From an uncultured Collinsella sp. (GTDB taxonomy: Bacteria > Actinomycetota > Coriobacteriia > Coriobacteriales > Coriobacteriaceae), in contig UQTR01000059.1 in NCBI GenBank assembly GCA_900544065.1, positions 1 through 14,173 on the forward strand: 14,173 bases of DNA, written 5' to 3'. This document shows, in pieces, positions 6,586-14,172 of the stretch. Numbering within the stretch: the stretch's first letter is position 1; every line of letters starts with the position of its first letter. The notes below the pieces were generated by a model, which did not search any database, was not told where the DNA came from, and saw only the letters and a list, made by a program, of their open reading frames with translations. The position numbers and the translations under genes were made by a program.

Positions 6586-7452
6586 TTAATTGACAATATG
6601 CGAGCTCATATAGTCGATAAAACGCCTCGTGGCGATAGGCATGGTGTCCCAGCTGCGCCAGGCTGCCACTACGTCACGCGAGGGAGCGTGCACGATGGGA
6701 CGCACGCGAATATCGGCCCTCATGCCCTCGACGGTACGGCGATACAGCATACTCACGCCTAGGCCCTCCTCCACCATCGCCATGATGGTGTAGTCGTCGG
6801 TCACCTCGCTCGTCACGTGCGGCGACAGCCCATGCGCCGCGAATGCATCGAGCACCAGGCTCTGTTCGCCCTCATCCAGCAGCACAAACGGCTCGGACGC
6901 CAGGTCGGCGAGCGTCACCTTTTCCTTTGCCGTCAGCGGATGCGCGGCCGGCAACAGTGCCACCAACTCATCGTGATAGACCACGCGCTTCTCGAGCCCA
7001 GCAGTAAATCCGCGTGCCGTAAAGCAAAAATCAACCACGCCATCGTGCACCCACTGGGCATTGCGCGTGTAATCGCCCTGTTTGAGCGTAAAGCGTACAC
7101 CCGGATGCAGGGCACCAAAGTCGCGGATCACGCGCGGCAACACGGTGCGGCTCACGTTGGTAAACGTTGCGATACGAATATCAGTCGAGGAGAGTCCCAG
7201 CAATTCCTGGCGCTTGCCCTCAAGCTCGGCCTCGGCAGTTACAATCTGGCGCAGATACGGCAGGTACTGCTTGCCGTCGCGCGTAAGCGAAACGCCCTGC
7301 TTGCCGCGCTCGATAAGCGTGGTGCCCAGCTCGCGCTCGAGCGCCTTGACGGCCTGGCTCACCGCACTTTGCGTATAGCCTAGCTCGTCGGCCGCGCCCT
7401 TAAGACTGCCGCAATCGACCACCATACATACAATCTGATATCGCGATGCCAT
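6586..7452 (-). CDS. LysR-family transcriptional regulator
   Basis: 288 residues, standard LysR length. The N-terminal winged helix-turn-helix spans about residues 2-60, with recognition region GSLKGAADELGYTQSAVSQA (15-34) followed by VKALERELGTTLIER. The rest is a periplasmic-binding-like effector domain from about residue 90 (DIRIATFTNVSRTVLPRVI), with typical landmarks DFCF, HPL and EGLGVSML. ATG 7452 follows GGAGG (7457-7461) by four bases. The gene is divergent from the EamA/DMT transporter at 7611, the classic arrangement for a LysR protein that controls its neighbour and itself. A dyad in the shared gap (7512-7530) is a candidate site. The small-molecule effector is unknown. Confidence 0.9.
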   Translation of the reverse strand: MASRYQIVCMVVDCGSLKGAADELGYTQSAVSQAVKALERELGTTLIERGKQGVSLTRDGKQYLPYLRQIVTAEAELEGKRQELLGLSSTDIRIATFTNVSRTVLPRVIRDFGALHPGVRFTLKQGDYTRNAQWVHDGVVDFCFTARGFTAGLEKRVVYHDELVALLPAAHPLTAKEKVTLADLASEPFVLLDEGEQSLVLDAFAAHGLSPHVTSEVTDDYTIMAMVEEGLGVSMLYRRTVEGMRADIRVRPIVHAPSRDVVAAWRSWDTMPIATRRFIDYMSSHIVN

Positions 7453-7511
7453 CGTGCCTCCACATCGGTGTAGCCGTAAAACGTTTTGCCAGGGCTTTTT
7501 CTACCTACATT

Positions 7512-7530
7512 AGTATTGCTTAATCATACT
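7512..7530. promoter_or_regulatory. Candidate LysR-type operator in the divergent gap
   Basis: AGTAT (7512-7516) and ATACT (7526-7530) are symmetric about 7521 with a TTAA centre. The site contains the LysR-box pattern T-N11-A (7514/7526). It lies 60 bases upstream of the LysR start and 80 upstream of the transporter start. No clear -35/-10 pair was settled for either gene. Confidence 0.4.
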
Positions 7531-7610
7531 GAAGATACATTCGCTTTACTACATCAAAATCTGGGAGCAGAATCCTTTTTGCGAAACCGTTCTGTAACAA
7601 AAGGAGTCCC

Positions 7611-8513
7611 ATGGATCGCAAAAAAGCAATCGCGCTCTCGTTTTCCGTTCCCGTCGCATGGGGCTTTTCGTACCCCCTCATGAAGATCGGCATGGACAGC
7701 ATGAACGCCACGAGCATCGTTGCGCTGCGCTGCATCATCGCCTTTGTGGCCTGCCTGCTGCTCTTCCACAAGCACGCGCTGCGCATCAACCGCGACCTCA
7801 TGGTTCGCGCCGCCATCATCGGCGCCATCATGGCAACCGAGCTCACCTGCATGTGCTTGGGCTCCAGCCTTACCTCCGCCTCCACCGCCGGCTTTTTGCA
7901 GAGCCTGACGGTCGTGATCGTGCCGTTTGCCAACGCCGCCCTGCTGCGCCGCGCCCCCGAGCGCAAAGTTCTCGTCGGCACCGCCATCGTCACCTGTGGC
8001 ATGCTGCTGCTCTCGGGCGCCGACTTCACCAGCCTGAACCCGGGCGCGCTCATCATGTTGCTCTCGGCCTTTGTCTATGCCGGCCATATCATCGTTGCCA
8101 AGCGCTTTGTCGAGGAAGTCGACCCGCTGGCTCTGGGCGTTTGGCAGCTGGGCTTTGGCGGCCTGTTCTCGGGCATCGCCGCGTTCGTCTTTGGCGGCTT
8201 CACGCTTCCCAGCACGCCTAACGAGGTTATCGTCGTCGTTGCACTCGCACTCATCTGCTCTGCCTACGGCTTCATTACGCAGACGCTCGTGCAGCCTCAC
8301 GTGCCCGCCGAGACTACCGGCTTCGCCTTCTCGCTCGAGCCGGTTTGCTCCGCCGTCTTCTCGTTCTTCCTGGTTGGCGAGGTCCTGAGCCCCATCGCCT
8401 TCTTTGGTGCCGCCCTCATTCTCTCCGGCGTCATGGTGGCAACGGTCGAGCTTCCGCATCTTCGCGCCCGCAGCCACGCTCGTATGGCCGGAGCGCCCGA
8501 GCACGCCTCCTAA
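7611..8513 (+). CDS. EamA/DMT-family transporter
   Basis: A 300-residue, ten-helix membrane protein made of two EamA repeats. The first begins AIALSFSVPVAWGFSYPLMK (residues 5-24), with SIVALRCIIAFVACLLLF as helix 2 and SSLTSASTAGFLQSLTVVIVP as the conserved end of the repeat. The second begins GALIMLLSAFVYAGHIIVAK and ends TTGFAFSLEPVCSAVFSFFL, GEVLSP and FGAALILSGVM, the characteristic EamA finale. Members export amino acids or other metabolites; the substrate cannot be named. ATG 7611 follows AGGAG (7602-7606) by four bases. The basic tail RARSHARMAGAPEHAS is unusual only in length. The divergent LysR gene is the likely regulator. No U-tract terminator is seen before ung. Confidence 0.9.
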   Translation: MDRKKAIALSFSVPVAWGFSYPLMKIGMDSMNATSIVALRCIIAFVACLLLFHKHALRINRDLMVRAAIIGAIMATELTCMCLGSSLTSASTAGFLQSLTVVIVPFANAALLRRAPERKVLVGTAIVTCGMLLLSGADFTSLNPGALIMLLSAFVYAGHIIVAKRFVEEVDPLALGVWQLGFGGLFSGIAAFVFGGFTLPSTPNEVIVVVALALICSAYGFITQTLVQPHVPAETTGFAFSLEPVCSAVFSFFLVGEVLSPIAFFGAALILSGVMVATVELPHLRARSHARMAGAPEHAS

Positions 8514-8559
8514 TCCCCACTCCTCGCGCAGTCGCAGCGTAAAGGCCTCCGGCCGCCCT

Positions 8560-8585
8560 TACAATAGATGCCAGCAAAGCATCTA
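8560..8585 (+). promoter_or_regulatory. Candidate -10 and leader hairpin of ung
   Basis: TACAAT (8560-8565) is a close -10 match 36 bases before the ung start, without a recognisable -35. A perfect 7-base stem, TAGATGC (8565-8571) with GCATCTA (8579-8585), overlaps its last base and leaves the ribosome site (8591-8596) free. Confidence 0.35.
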
Positions 8586-8600
8586 CGTATAAGGAGCCCC

Positions 8601-9326
8601 ATGGACACCGCAACTCGCGACCGCAACATAGCAACTTGGTTGGGCGATGCGCCGCAGCCGGTGCGTGACACCACGGACCAGCTGCTCGAGCGCATCGCCC
8701 TTTTGCGTGCCGAGCAGACCATCTATCCGGCACAAGACGACATTCTCAATGCCCTCGCCTACACGCCGGCCGACCAAGTCAAGGTCGTTATCTTGGGCCA
8801 GGATCCCTATCACGGGCCCAACCAAGCCATGGGACTGTCATTCTCGGTTCCCGCGACGCAGACCAGGCTGCCGCCCAGCCTGCGCAACATCTATAAGGAG
8901 CTCAACGCCGACCTTGGCTGCCCCATTCCCGCCACGGGCGACCTAACACCATGGGCGCAGCAGGGCGTCCTTCTCCTAAACACCACGCTCACCGTGCGCG
9001 AGCACGCCGCCAACTCTCACGCCAAGCTGGGCTGGAGCACCCTGACCGACTACATCATCGAGCGCTGTTGCCTACTGCCGCAGCCCATGGTCTTTTTGGC
9101 CTGGGGACGCTTTGCCCAGCAGATGGTCGAAGGCAAGCTCGCCGCAACTGGTGCGGGCGAGGCGACTGGCAAGTTCTGCCTGGCATCCACGCACCCCTCG
9201 CCGTTTTCGGCCAACCGGGCAACGGCAGAGCTTCCGGCTTTTATGGGATCCCGCCCTTTCTCGGCTACCAACCATTTACTCAAGCAACACGGCTCGGCCC
9301 CCATCGATTGGGGTTGCCTCGACTAA
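8601..9326 (+). CDS. ung: Uracil-DNA glycosylase, family 1
   Basis: A 241-residue base-excision repair enzyme that removes uracil from DNA. The family-1 motifs are complete: water-activating VVILGQDPYHGPNQAMGLSFSV (62-83, catalytic D68, with F81 as the uracil-stacking residue), LLLNTTLTVREHAANSH (124-140, uracil-recognising N127), and the minor-groove loop STHPSPFSANR (196-206, catalytic H198). The C-terminal PIDWG matches the usual end. I chose ATG 8601 because AAGGAG (8591-8596) lies four bases upstream; an in-frame ATG at 8568 would add eleven residues and lacks a ribosome site. Length equals that of typical bacterial Ung. It stands as a single gene, convergent with the dehydrogenase at 9384. 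Confidence 0.97.
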   Translation: MDTATRDRNIATWLGDAPQPVRDTTDQLLERIALLRAEQTIYPAQDDILNALAYTPADQVKVVILGQDPYHGPNQAMGLSFSVPATQTRLPPSLRNIYKELNADLGCPIPATGDLTPWAQQGVLLLNTTLTVREHAANSHAKLGWSTLTDYIIERCCLLPQPMVFLAWGRFAQQMVEGKLAATGAGEATGKFCLASTHPSPFSANRATAELPAFMGSRPFSATNHLLKQHGSAPIDWGCLD

Positions 9327-9348
9327 GCGCAGGGACTTCCAAACAAAA

Positions 9349-9380
9349 ACACGCCCGACGGCTTTTGCCATCGGGCGTGT
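9349..9380 (-). terminator. Rho-independent terminator of the dehydrogenase unit
   Basis: A 14-base stem with one mismatch (9349-9362 with 9367-9380) has a four-base loop and begins three bases after the minus-strand stop at 9384. On the minus strand it ends in TTTTTGTTT, a proper U-tract. The plus strand, after ung, has no U-tract, so it is mainly a minus-strand signal. Confidence 0.85.
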
Positions 9381-9383
9381 CTG

Positions 9384-10064
9384 CTACTCAGGCCAAACAA
9401 ACTGCGTGCGGCCGGCCTCGCCGCCATCGATCAGCAGGCTCTGCCCGGTCATAAACCGGTTGGTCACGCCCACAAAGTAGATCCACTCGGCGATTTCTTG
9501 CGCCGTGGCCCAGCGCTTGAGCGGCGTGAGCTCCATAATCTGGGCCCACAGATGCTCGTCTTCCATCACGCAACGGTTGAGCGGCGTGATGACGCCGCCC
9601 GGGTCCACGCTGTTGGCGATGGCCTGCGGCGCCAGGCGGTTCGCAAGATTCTTGGTGTAGGCAATAATGCCGCCCTTGCTGGCCGCATAGGCAGGAAACT
9701 CCGACCCCGTGTGACCACTCGCCGAGCCCACGTTGACCACAGACTGGATTGCCAGCGCCGGCTTGGCGGCAAGGCCCTCCCCCACAAAGGCATACCGCTC
9801 GGTCACGTTGATGGTGCCCGTCAGGTTAGCGGCAATATCGTCGGCCGAATCCTGTGTGCCGGCAACGTTCACGATCACCTGGGGCTCCAGATCTTCCGGA
9901 AACGTGTTCGGCTCGCGGACGTCCACGATCAGATGGCGGTAGCGCTCGTGCTCGACCGTGGCGGGCAGTAGGTCGAAACCCACCACCTCGTGGCCCTCGT
10001 CCAAAAAGCGCTGCACGCACGCGGCCCCGATGCCGCCCGAAGCGCCCGTGATCAACACATGCAT
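9384..10064 (-). CDS. Short-chain dehydrogenase/reductase (SDR) family protein
   Basis: A 226-residue classical-type SDR, somewhat shorter than the usual 245-255. The cofactor loop TGASGGIG is at 6-13, D31 at the end of strand 2 (VVGFD) suggests NAD(H) preference, and NVAG at 66-69 is typical. The catalytic set is present: S114 (NVGSASG), Y126 and K130 (YAASK), with PGGV after strand 6. The missing length lies in the loop after strand 2 and the central helices, where it goes directly from IVDVREP to VIVNVAG. The substrate is unknown. ATG 10064 follows AAGGAG (10070-10075) by five bases, and this ribosome site overlaps the TAA of the upstream transporter gene (10074-10076). The two are therefore co-transcribed and probably translationally coupled. 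It ends at a strong terminator. Confidence 0.9.
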   Translation of the reverse strand: MHVLITGASGGIGAACVQRFLDEGHEVVGFDLLPATVEHERYRHLIVDVREPNTFPEDLEPQVIVNVAGTQDSADDIAANLTGTINVTERYAFVGEGLAAKPALAIQSVVNVGSASGHTGSEFPAYAASKGGIIAYTKNLANRLAPQAIANSVDPGGVITPLNRCVMEDEHLWAQIMELTPLKRWATAQEIAEWIYFVGVTNRFMTGQSLLIDGGEAGRTQFVWPE

Positions 10065-10073
10065 ATTGGCTCC

Positions 10074-10796
10074 TTAGGCAGTCGCATGACGCTCGAGATA
10101 CTCGGCACCCACGTTCTCGCGCTCCCAACTGCGTACGACCTTGTAGCCCACGGGGCTCAGGAAGACCTCGCACAGCAGCTCGGCAATAGCGCCGGTCAGC
10201 GAGCACATAAGCACCTGCACCCACGTCCAGCCAAAGAACGTATGACTCACCACAATGGCGAAGACCAAGTTGTCGATAAACTGACCGATGCCCGTGGACA
10301 CATAGGAGCGGAAGGCAAAGCTCGCAAAGTTATTCTTTTTGAGCATGCGGCCGAGCGACTGGTTGAGCGTGGAGTTGACCACGGCAGAGGTGAGCATGGC
10401 CAACGACGAGCCAAACACCACGTACCAGGTGCCGCCGATCGTGGCGTTGAGGGCAGTGTTGACCTCGATCATGCCCGTGTCGTAGTAGGCGCCCCACATG
10501 CCGGGCGTGAGCGAGCACAGCCAAAAGCACAGGCTCACGGCAAGATTAACCAGCAGTGCGAGGATAGAGATTTTGATGGATGCCTTGGCGCCAAAGCGCT
10601 TGCAGATCATGTCCTGGCACAAAAACGAGACCCAGCTCACCACAAAGCCGCAGTCGAGCGCCAGATACGGCAGGCTGATAAGCTCTTTGTTGGCCAGCAG
10701 GTTCATCATGATAACGCTCACGATAAACAGCGAAACCGTTGCCGCGGGAATGCTCCGCAACAGGACTTTGTAGTCCTCCATGACCTTCTTGATCAT
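10074..10796 (-). CDS. VUT (YhhQ/COG1738-type) transporter, putative queuosine-precursor uptake
   Basis: A 240-residue membrane protein with about six helices, matching the Vut_1/YhhQ family. Recognisable parts are VSLFIVSVIMMNLLANKELI (helix 1), the conserved D-x(n)-K-RFGAKAS segment (about 68-80), GSSLAMLTSAVVNSTLNQSL, and the family hallmark RSYVSTGIGQFIDNLVFAIV (GQ-x(2)-D in the fifth helix). Family members import queuine or preQ0/preQ1 for tRNA queuosine synthesis. That role is well supported for YhhQ but inferred here. ATG 10796 follows AAAGGAG (10803-10809) by six bases; the frame stays open to 10934 but without another good start. A promoter and a structured leader precede it, and the SDR gene follows immediately. 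Confidence 0.8.
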   Translation of the reverse strand: MIKKVMEDYKVLLRSIPAATVSLFIVSVIMMNLLANKELISLPYLALDCGFVVSWVSFLCQDMICKRFGAKASIKISILALLVNLAVSLCFWLCSLTPGMWGAYYDTGMIEVNTALNATIGGTWYVVFGSSLAMLTSAVVNSTLNQSLGRMLKKNNFASFAFRSYVSTGIGQFIDNLVFAIVVSHTFFGWTWVQVLMCSLTGAIAELLCEVFLSPVGYKVVRSWERENVGAEYLERHATA

Positions 10797-10802
10797 TATG
10801 TA

Positions 10803-10852
10803 CTCCTTTGGTTTTAGGTTTAACGAGCAGGATATCGGAACCGAACTGCTCG
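10803..10852 (-). promoter_or_regulatory. Structured leader of the VUT gene; possible preQ1-type riboswitch
   Basis: On the minus strand a 7-base stem, CGAGCAG (10852-10846) with CTGCTCG (10830-10824), encloses a 15-base loop that begins UUC. A 14-base G-free tail (TTAAACCTAAAACC, 10823-10810) follows and runs straight into the ribosome site AAAGGAG. GGTT in the loop (10842-10839) can pair with either AACC in the tail. A short hairpin with an A-rich tail, loop-tail pseudoknot and ribosome-site overlap is the preQ1-I plan, and the gene is a putative queuosine-precursor transporter. The ligand-binding core was not matched base by base, so a plain leader hairpin (inner CGG/CCG) is equally possible. 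Confidence 0.35.
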
Positions 10853-10881
10853 GCCGCCCCGGTCTTGAGGCGACGGTGGGT

Positions 10882-10910
10882 ATGATAGCCGCTCCGCCGG
10901 CGGCAGGCAA
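10882..10910 (-). promoter_or_regulatory. Promoter of the VUT-SDR unit
   Basis: Minus-strand -35 TTGCCT (10905-10910) and -10 TATCAT (10882-10887) are separated by 17 bases. Transcription would start near 10875 and give a leader of roughly 80 bases that contains the 10803-10852 structure. Confidence 0.5.
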
Positions 10911-10916
10911 GCAAAG

Positions 10917-10946
10917 GGCGCGGCAGCCCCGCAAGGCTACCGCGCC
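10917..10946 (-). terminator. Terminator hairpin after prfC
   Basis: Twelve-base GC-rich arms (10917-10928 and 10935-10946) with a single C·A mismatch and a six-base loop, starting six bases beyond the prfC stop. The following minus-strand tract CTTTGCTTG is only moderately U-rich. Confidence 0.65.
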
Positions 10947-10952
10947 GATGCG

Positions 10953-12566
<1,614 letters not shown>

Positions 12567-12710
12567 GCGGATCCTTTCTTGCGTTCTATATGCATTACGT
12601 CGATGTAACCCGTCTATTGTAGCCGCGAAATGCTGCGGCAGAGCACCTATCAGGACAAATTCATCAGTCGGGGCTTTGACTGCCGGTCGACGGCGGCATT
12701 CCGCAGCAGT

Positions 12711-13010
12711 TTGTCTCGGTCTGTAACATCTGGAGCGGTTTTTGAACCTCTACCTGTTACAGATCGAGACAAACGGATGGGCCTGCCGCCAAAATCTCAA
12801 TCTGTAACATCTAGCCGCCAAAACCAGCCCTTAGTGTTACAGATTGAGACAAACGAACGGATCCGCCGGCAAAATCTCGAACTGTAACATCTAGCCGCCC
12901 AAAACCGCTCCAGATGTTACAGATTGAGGCAAAAGGACCGGCGGACAAACAGCATCTCAATCTGTAACAACTAGCTGGGTAATTCGGGTCTTGTTGTTAC
13001 AGATTTAGAC
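12711..13010. repeat. Array of four palindromic units with an exact 80-base period (eight alternating 15-base repeats)
   Basis: Left arms TCTCAATCTGTAACA-like start at 12714, 12795, 12875 and 12955. Right arms TGTTACAGATTGAGA-like start at 12755, 12835, 12915 and 12995. Each pair forms a hairpin around a loop of 26, 25, 25 and 25 bases, and the three spacers between units are all 25 bases. Unit 1 pairs over 18 bases (12711-12728 with 12755-12772). Loops mostly begin TCTAG or a variant and right arms are followed by CAAACG or CAAAAG; otherwise loops and spacers diverge. Units 2 and 3 share CTGTAACATCTAGCCGCC exactly 80 bases apart. Unit 1's left half is the exact reverse complement of unit 3's right half over 23 bases. 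It may be a REP/BIME-like element, a structured RNA or a multi-site operator; I do not recognise a named family. Confidence 0.85.
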
Positions 13011-13040
13011 AAACGGTGGCCGATCATTCCGATTTTCCTC

Positions 13041-13091
13041 TTGCGTAACTGTGCATAGTGTATATATACTGTGCTTACCGGTTATATACAC
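13041..13091 (+). promoter_or_regulatory. GntR operon promoter with overlapping YtrA-type operators
   Basis: -35 TTGCGT (13041-13046) and -10 TATACT (13065-13070, 18-base spacer) or TATATA (13063-13068, 16-base). The perfect palindrome GTATATATAC (13060-13069) covers the -10. A wider inverted repeat, GTGTATATA (13058-13066) with TATATACAC (13083-13091), covers the start region. The position fits autorepression by the GntR protein encoded 28 bases downstream. Confidence 0.55.
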
Positions 13092-13118
13092 GTGTAGCCC
13101 ATCAGCTAAGGAGCCGCT

Positions 13119-13499
13119 GTGGACATCATCCTATCCAATTCGAGCGACAAGCCCATCTACGAGCAGATATCCTCGCAGGTCAAGGCTCAAATCCTTTCGG
13201 GCGAGCTCGCCGCGGGGGCCAAACTCCCCAGCATCCGCGCGCTCGCCAGCGACCTCGGCGTGAGCGTTATCACCACTAAACGCGCCTATGCCGACTTGGA
13301 GCAGCTCGGGTTCATCTGCACCGTTCAGGGCAAAGGCTGCTTTGTCGCCGAGGGCAACCAAGAGCTCTTGCGCGAAAACCAGCTCTGCCATGTCGAAGAG
13401 CTGCTTGCACAGGCAGCGACACAGGCAGAAGCCCTGGGCGTCACGCGCGATAAGTTGCACGAGATGCTCGACCTGGTAGCCCCCGAAACCATGCAGTAG
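13119..13499 (+). CDS. GntR-family regulator, YtrA subfamily
   Basis: A 126-residue repressor-sized protein. The winged helix-turn-helix fills residues 10-76: DKPIYEQISSQVKAQILSGE, then KLPSIRALASDLGVSVITT (35-53), KRAYADLEQLG, and the wing TVQGKGCFVAEG. Only about 50 residues follow (ELLAQAATQAEALGVTRDKL and so on). This short helical tail, in place of a ligand-binding domain, is the YtrA signature. The start is GTG 13119, five bases after AAGGAG (13108-13113); no ATG competes. The ABC ATPase gene starts 23 bases after the stop, the usual YtrA pairing of repressor and ABC exporter, often induced by cell-envelope stress. Palindromes over its promoter suggest autoregulation. The inducer is unknown. 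Confidence 0.92.
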   Translation: MDIILSNSSDKPIYEQISSQVKAQILSGELAAGAKLPSIRALASDLGVSVITTKRAYADLEQLGFICTVQGKGCFVAEGNQELLRENQLCHVEELLAQAATQAEALGVTRDKLHEMLDLVAPETMQ

Positions 13500-13522
13500 C
13501 CATCTGCAAGAAAGGCTATACC

Positions 13523-14139
13523 ATGCAAAACCCGTTAGAACTCAAAGCCGTCTCGCGCCGGGTAAGCGACCGCTTTTCGCTGCGCAACGTCACGTTTGCC
13601 GTAGAGCCCGGCCAGATTGTTGGCTTCGTGGGCGCAAACGGTGCCGGCAAGACAACGACCATCCGCGCCGCGCTCGGGCTTATTAAGCTCGATGCCGGCG
13701 AGGTGCGTCTATTTGAGCAGCGCTGCGATGCCAATGCGTCCGATGAACAACAACGTCGCGTGCGCTCTCGCATCGGGCTCGTCCTGGACACGTGCCCCTT
13801 CCCTTCCACGCTCAAGGTGGCGGAGGTCGAAGCGCTCGTTAGCCCAGCGTACCCTACATGGAGCCACGATGCCTTCGCCGGCCTCACCGACCGATTTGGC
13901 TTGGAACCCAAGTCGAAGGTCAAGGATCTCTCCCGCGGCATGGGCATGAAATTGCAACTCGCGTGCGCACTCAGCCACAAGGCCGAGCTGCTCATCTTGG
14001 ACGAAGCCACAGCTGGCCTCGATCCCATGGCACGCGAGGAACTGCTCGACGAGTTGCTCGCCTTTGTCGCCGACGGACAGCACGGCGTATTATTCTCGAG
14101 CCACATTACATCCGATCTTGAACGCGCCGCCGACCGTGT
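13523..14139 (+). CDS. ABC transporter ATP-binding protein, 3'-truncated by adapter at contig end
   Basis: 205 genuine residues of an ATPase subunit normally about 230-300 long. Walker A GANGAGKTT is at 37-45, and the Q-loop region is RSRIGLVLDTCPFPSTLKV. The Q position is occupied by D89, as seen in many exporters of this GntR-linked type. The signature LSRGMGMKLQLACAL (136-150) has LSRGM replacing LSGGQ. Walker B and D-loop LLILDEATAGLDPM (156-169, catalytic E161) and the switch histidine SSH (H195) are present. ATG 13523 follows AAAGG (13511-13515) by seven bases. A permease gene would be expected next but is beyond the contig. From 14140 the bases are adapter, so the apparent C-terminus CLLYTSDAADD is artificial and must not be annotated as protein. 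Confidence 0.92.
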
Positions 14140-14172
14140 CTGTCTCTTATACACATCTGACGCTGCCGACGA
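14140..14172 (+). other. Nextera (Tn5) sequencing adapter left at the contig end
   Basis: These 33 bases are the exact reverse complement of the Nextera read-1 transposase adapter. The 19-base mosaic end CTGTCTCTTATACACATCT is at 14140-14158, then GACGCTGCCGACGA at 14159-14172. The final base, 14173, would be the first base of an index or noise. It is library sequence, not genome, and marks the true end of the contig. Confidence 0.98.

Larger units (their letters stand above)
12567..13118. other. 552-base gene-free region between prfC and the GntR operon
   Basis: It contains, from left to right, the prfC ribosome site and candidate -10 (TACAAT, minus strand, 12616-12621), and a weak long-range pair TGCTGCGG/CCGCAGCA (12631-12638 with 12701-12708). 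The 80-base-period palindrome array (12711-13010) and the GntR promoter and operator (13041-13091) complete it. No coding frame with a ribosome site and sensible composition was found. Confidence 0.8.

Noticed and set aside
7554..8504. 316-residue minus-strand frame opposite the DMT transporter
   Set aside because: Its Gly/Asp/Gln/Arg-rich low-complexity composition is the mirror of hydrophobic codons; the plus-strand gene has full EamA features.
12631..12708. Long-range TGCTGCGG/CCGCAGCA pair as a functional stem
   Set aside because: Only eight pairs across a 62-base loop; expected by chance in GC-rich DNA.
12711..13010. CRISPR array
   Set aside because: Repeats are only 15 bases, alternate in orientation, and unit spacers share partial sequence; no cas genes or direct 28-36-base repeats are present.
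13516..14154. 212-residue minus-strand frame starting MYKRQ
   Set aside because: Its start codon lies in the Nextera adapter and the rest is antisense to the ABC ATPase.
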